DNA of 64,000 nt from Trifolium pratense (Eukaryota > Streptophyta > Magnoliopsida > Fabales > Fabaceae): positions 45,235,362-45,299,361 of the forward strand of contig NC_060061.1 in the NCBI RefSeq assembly GCF_020283565.1. Reading direction: 5' to 3'. The position numbers and the translations under genes are program-made. Shown piece after piece: positions 60,297 through 64,000 of this stretch; position 1 is the stretch's first letter; each line of letters opens with the position of its first letter. The notes beneath the pieces were generated by a model. It made no database searches. It worked only from the letters and a program-made list of their open reading frames with translations, and had not been told where the DNA came from.

Positions 60297-63200
60297 TCAA
60301 TAAATAAATCTTATATGGTACCTGAATAGATAGTCCAGAACAAATATTTCCACAATCATGCAACCAAACTGTGTGACAATGGTTGAATATATAGGTTTAT
60401 ACTCTTTACCAACAACCCTTTTAAATAGGGATGGCACATCATCATCAACCAACTCAAACAAATCTCCCTCAATTCTGACAAACTTAACCGCAGTATTGTT
60501 AGCATTTATTGATTCATAACCATCGTATAATATCTCCATTAGCAAAGGAGATGTCAAAACAGCATCTAAAAAAAAGTGATGCACCAAGGCTTCCTTAATT
60601 ACATCTTCCTTTTCACAAATCATTTGGCCCATTGAAAATTGGTCACTTTCTTCAATGAAAGTACAAAATCTGCAAATATTGAAAAATCTTGTTAGTCAAT
60701 TAGCAAACAAAAAATTTGACGGAGTGTGACGCCCTTTTTTTGTTGAATAACAAAACATGGGTTTCAAAATTTCATTTCTCATAAATTAAGAGTATCACAT
60801 TTAAATTCACAACATTTGTACAACATAGACTCCTACAAAAACATCAAATACAAACTTAGACTCCTACAACGTTTGTACAACATTTGTACTGTGGAAACAG
60901 ATTTACTTAGCTATATTGTTCCTATCCTTCCACAATTCACGTTTTAGTCGGTGGAGTCATTTTATGTAGTGGTTTTCATCTCTCCGTAAGGATATTAAAG
61001 ACACCTCTTGTGCATTTGAACAATACTGATAAATTCCCTTATGTTTTACTCTTCTTCCATGTACATCATGGTATGCACATACAAAAAAACCTTAGATTTT
61101 CTTATATCTAATATTTAGCTTCCCAACATTTATTTTTTAAACTTACCAAGTTTTAATCCTTTAGGAAAACCATAACTTAATTACACAATTCGTCATTTTC
61201 TAGGTCCCAATGTTCCATGACTACATACTTGTAAACTTCATCACAATTACACTACACAAGTTCACTAGGATCAATAAAATTAGTATGACATATGTGTATA
61301 AGAGAAGGGGTAAAATGGGAAGCAAAGAAGAGAAAGAAGTGGAACATGTGAAACCATTAGTCAATGGGAGCAAAAGGAATGATGAGCTATTGATTTGAGT
61401 AACTAAATGAACACGTGGCAGCAGGGGAATGGAGGAAAAGATTGACCCAAGGGGTGTGAAGAAGAGCATACTGGTTTTGGAGATGGAAGTGGGACTGGAA
61501 TAGTGAGAACCATTCTCTTGGTGATAGTTTATCGTCTTTGTAAATTTCATTACTGCAAGTAGATTATTAATCTATCCATTGTTTAACATTGCAGTATTTA
61601 TAAGGGAATTTATCCCACAGTTCACATAAAAAATATCACTACTTGCCACCATTATTTGTTATATCTTTTTGCTACTATTATTTGTGTCAATTATTTGGCA
61701 TTTCGAATGTATGCTGATCTGTTTGAAATCAGGGTATCATCAGATTCGAATGAAAGATGGTGATATTCACAAGACTGGATTTTGAACTCATGAAGGCCAT
61801 TATGAATATCTCGTAATGGCCTTTGGGTTAACAAATGATGAATATCTAATTAACCAAGACATTGCTTCAAAAACAAAACAAATAAAAAAAGAAAGAAAAA
61901 AACGAATCAACTAAGACATGCTGCTAAACATAGAATAGCATATGTTCATAATATTTATTGTTTTCTGCTTACGGGGGACTAATGACGAGACGCTTACTCG
62001 TTCCACCATGTATTAGTAAAATTCAAATGGTAAGACCATACACATCTATTAATTAAATTAACAATATCACCTAAGTTTGTGATTCTTTTGTCAACTCCAT
62101 AATAATAAATAAAATATCATTTTCAACTTACTCGTAGAAAAGAAAGAAAAAAAGCAAAAATACCTTGGCCACTTATTTTCATCTTGAATCAGGCTCTTCA
62201 TGTTATCTATTGTCTTCTTAAAAAATTTAGAACAAATTATGTTCACAATATGCATTTTAGTCAAAAGAAGCTCAACTCGATACTTCTTTACAAGGAGAGG
62301 CTGGAAGACATTTTCTCTGTGCATTAAAAACAATCATACAATAGTTGCATGGAATTCAGTGACACCCACCCAATGCCTATAATTAATTATTGGTCAATAT
62401 ACTTACTAGTAATATGGTAAAAATTCTATGAGTATATTGACCAACAAGTACAGTAGAATGAGATTGAGATTTCTAATGCATACAGAAGGACTTACCCAAA
62501 AATCTGAGTCTGCAATTCTACTTTAACATTACCCTCATCGTCAAGAAAACCTTCTTCACAATGAAATGAATACATCGGATAACCATCGCAGAGTGAGTGG
62601 AATCGATCTGAATAAACTCAAATGAAATAGTTAGTGTTAGTAAATTTAAAAATAATAATAATAACTTTATTTAAAGAGCTACCTGAACATTGAGTTAGCA
62701 TGTAGTCATGGGGGTGAATTATCGCTACTGTGTTGAGTGCATAAAATTTCAACATTGGATTGTTGTCGTCAGGAGATAACTCAAATTGCAACGAGGTTCC
62801 AACATGACTAGCTGCGAAAGTCCTGTATTATTGGCATATCAATCTTTACAGTTAATCACTCTTGAATATATAAAATAGAAAATTAAGAAAGTTGAATACC
62901 ATTTATAATCTCCGAGTATAATGACTTTAGAATTGTCATCGTCATCGCCATGCGGAGGATAATTCGGCTTTAGTATGAATGATTCTTTTTTATATAGTTT
63001 TGACGCATCACTACGATCTTCTTCATCATGTTTTTCCAAACATTTCCGAATTACATTACGAAAATCTGATAGAGAGAGAGAGAGGACAATAAGTATGAGT
63101 ATCATCCTTGTTCTGCAAATTTTCAGTTTAAGTAAAAATAAAAATTCAACATTTTTTTGTTTTTTTATAAAAGAATAATTCCATCAACAAAAGAGTACTC

Positions 63201-63641
63201 AATTATTAAATGGGGAAAGGAAATCGGAGCAGCAAAAGAGTAACACAAACTTTTAACCTCAAGGGTTAAATCTGCCAAATCCAGAATGTTTCTAACTTCT
63301 AAGCATAACAAAAAATTAATAGAAACATTTTACTAAAAGGTTACAAATTTGAATTTCTCCAAGAAAAAAACTGCAAAATAGAAAAGAATAATAATTTATC
63401 ATAGTTGGAGGGAAACAATGCTTTAAAGTGCAGTGTCTAGCGTAAAACAAATCCATGGTTATAACCATCACATAAATCGAATGAGATTGCAGAATCGAAT
63501 GAAGAAACATAATAAAACCCTAAAACAGATTTTGCAGAATTTCATTACGAAAATCTGATAGAGAGAGAGAGAGGACAATAAGTATGAGTATCAAAAGCAG
63601 ATTTTGTTGAGATGCTTACGAATTTCAAGCTCCTCCTCCAT
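60297..63641 (-). CDS. Six-exon gene of unknown function
   Basis: Exons inferred on the minus strand are 63641-63620, 63065-62900, 62822-62683, 62607-62496, 62316-62164 and 60669-60297. All introns are GT-AG and the phases agree, giving 321 residues. Starting at MEEELEI, the protein has an acidic HDEEDRSD segment, a GDDDDNS stretch, and well-mixed globular sequence (TFAASHVGTSLQFELSPDDN, HSLCDGYPMYSFHCEEGFLD, EYKPIYSTIVTQFGCMIVEI). I recognise no domain and see no signal peptide or clear membrane span. Six consistent splice junctions make a real gene likely. The last exon may instead splice at a GTACCA donor (60321) to an unseen exon; without that it stops eight residues later at 60297. Intron 5 is about 1.5 kb and contains a gypsy RT relic; intron 1 contains a duplicate of the exon 2 start. 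Confidence 0.65.
61717..61842 (+). mobile_element. Ty3/gypsy reverse-transcriptase fragment
   Basis: About 125 bp encode SGYHQIRMKDGDIHKTGF, a stop, then HEGHYEYLVMAFGLTN, the conserved block of the gypsy RT domain. A frameshift precedes it (the DLK of DLKSGYHQIR is in another frame) and a TGA interrupts it. It is a small dead remnant in intron 5 of the unknown gene. Confidence 0.75.
63056..63593. repeat. About 50-bp direct duplication spanning an exon-intron junction
   Basis: TTACGAAAATCTGATAGAGA and the following AGAGAGAGGACAATAAGTATGAGTATCA occur at 63056-63104 and again at 63545-63593. The first copy is the exon 2 acceptor of the minus-strand gene; the second lies within intron 1 close to exon 1. 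Confidence 0.88.
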
Positions 63642-64000
63642 CTTTCTTTCAAAATCAAAAAATTGTATGAAATTTTCTCCTGTTGAAACAAAACCCTATC
63701 TCAATACAATACACATGAACACTATAACATGAAATTGATTAATTAATAGAGATTATAATAAGATTCAATTCAAGAGCTCAATACCTGCGTTGTCGCCGCT
63801 TCTCTCTCTATTCTTACGATCGGATTTGCTAAGAAAACTATTATTAGGGTTTAGGTTGATTTATAATATAATAATAATTTGGATTTGGATTGGGCTATTA
63901 TTTTTTATTTTTTTGAAACAAGAGTGGGCTTTTATTAGTAAGTGCAGATATAGCTTCTACTTTTGAAAATTGCTCTTTAGGCTCACTTTAGTTGCACCCA
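63642..64000 (-). promoter_or_regulatory. 5' leader and promoter flank of the unknown gene
   Basis: Upstream on the minus strand of the ATG at 63641. A GTAGAG/GCGGCGACAACGCAG patch near 63785-63825, next to CTACCTGC-like donor sequence, may be a 5' UTR exon. No clear TATA box was chosen. Confidence 0.3.

Noticed and set aside
61300..61398. Short plus-strand frame MGSKEEKEVEHVKPLVNG
   Set aside because: It resembles the charged start of some transporters, but it ends after 27 residues with no recognisable continuation. It lies in an intron of the opposite strand.

Overview
The window looks like nuclear DNA from a dicot plant, most likely a legume of the Medicago type. The evidence is AT-rich sequence with GT-AG introns, several plant-only protein families (ankyrin-PGG, CC-NBS-LRR, GT61, F-box/FBD, DUF295/KIB, FAR1) and dense MITEs. 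The species is an inference; no marker gene settles it. All gene models below were spliced by eye from reading frames, splice sites and phase arithmetic.

Layout. 1-4500: the tail of an unidentified reading frame at the left edge, then AT-rich DNA with hAT, Mutator-type and Stowaway MITEs. 4570-8020 (+): a six-exon ankyrin-repeat/PGG membrane protein with a hAT MITE in intron 1. 8340-10125 (-): a decayed LOG-family pseudogene with two in-frame stops and a hAT-like insertion. 12493-15240 (-): an intact single-exon CC-NBS-LRR gene. 15849-17050: a Helitron remnant carrying a nested Tourist-like MITE. 17674-17916 (-): a small one-pass membrane protein. 18360-19543: Stowaway MITEs. 20433-24533 (-): a three-exon GT61 glycosyltransferase. 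24534-30780: repeat-rich spacer with nested MITEs, a second Helitron end, a 1.06-kb Mutator-type foldback element and SINE-like relics. 30780-32984 (+): an F-box/FBD gene. 33989-36101 and 38890-41192 (-): two tandem paralogues with an unusual DUF295 - F-box - DUF295 order. 44279-48271 (+): a RECQ4/BLM-type helicase relic lacking its N-terminus and Walker A region.

49221-57720 is the most striking part. A rearranged eIF4A-III fragment lies beside a CACTA-like terminus. Next comes a five-exon gene whose C-terminus resembles DUF3883 (the NO VEIN C-terminal domain). Exons 2 to 5 of that gene are repeated in inverted, tail-to-tail orientation, giving a nearly identical palindrome with arms of about 2.06 and 2.15 kb and a 22-nt loop. 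The right arm is fused directly to a 5'-truncated FAR1/MULE transposase-like gene. Read-through transcription would give a very long hairpin RNA, so this is a candidate natural siRNA locus comparable in form to maize Mu killer. 60297-63641 (-): a six-exon gene of unknown function, with a gypsy reverse-transcriptase relic in its large intron.

The genes do not form a pathway. The window reads as a gene-sparse region shaped by small DNA transposons, local duplication and gene-fragment shuffling.
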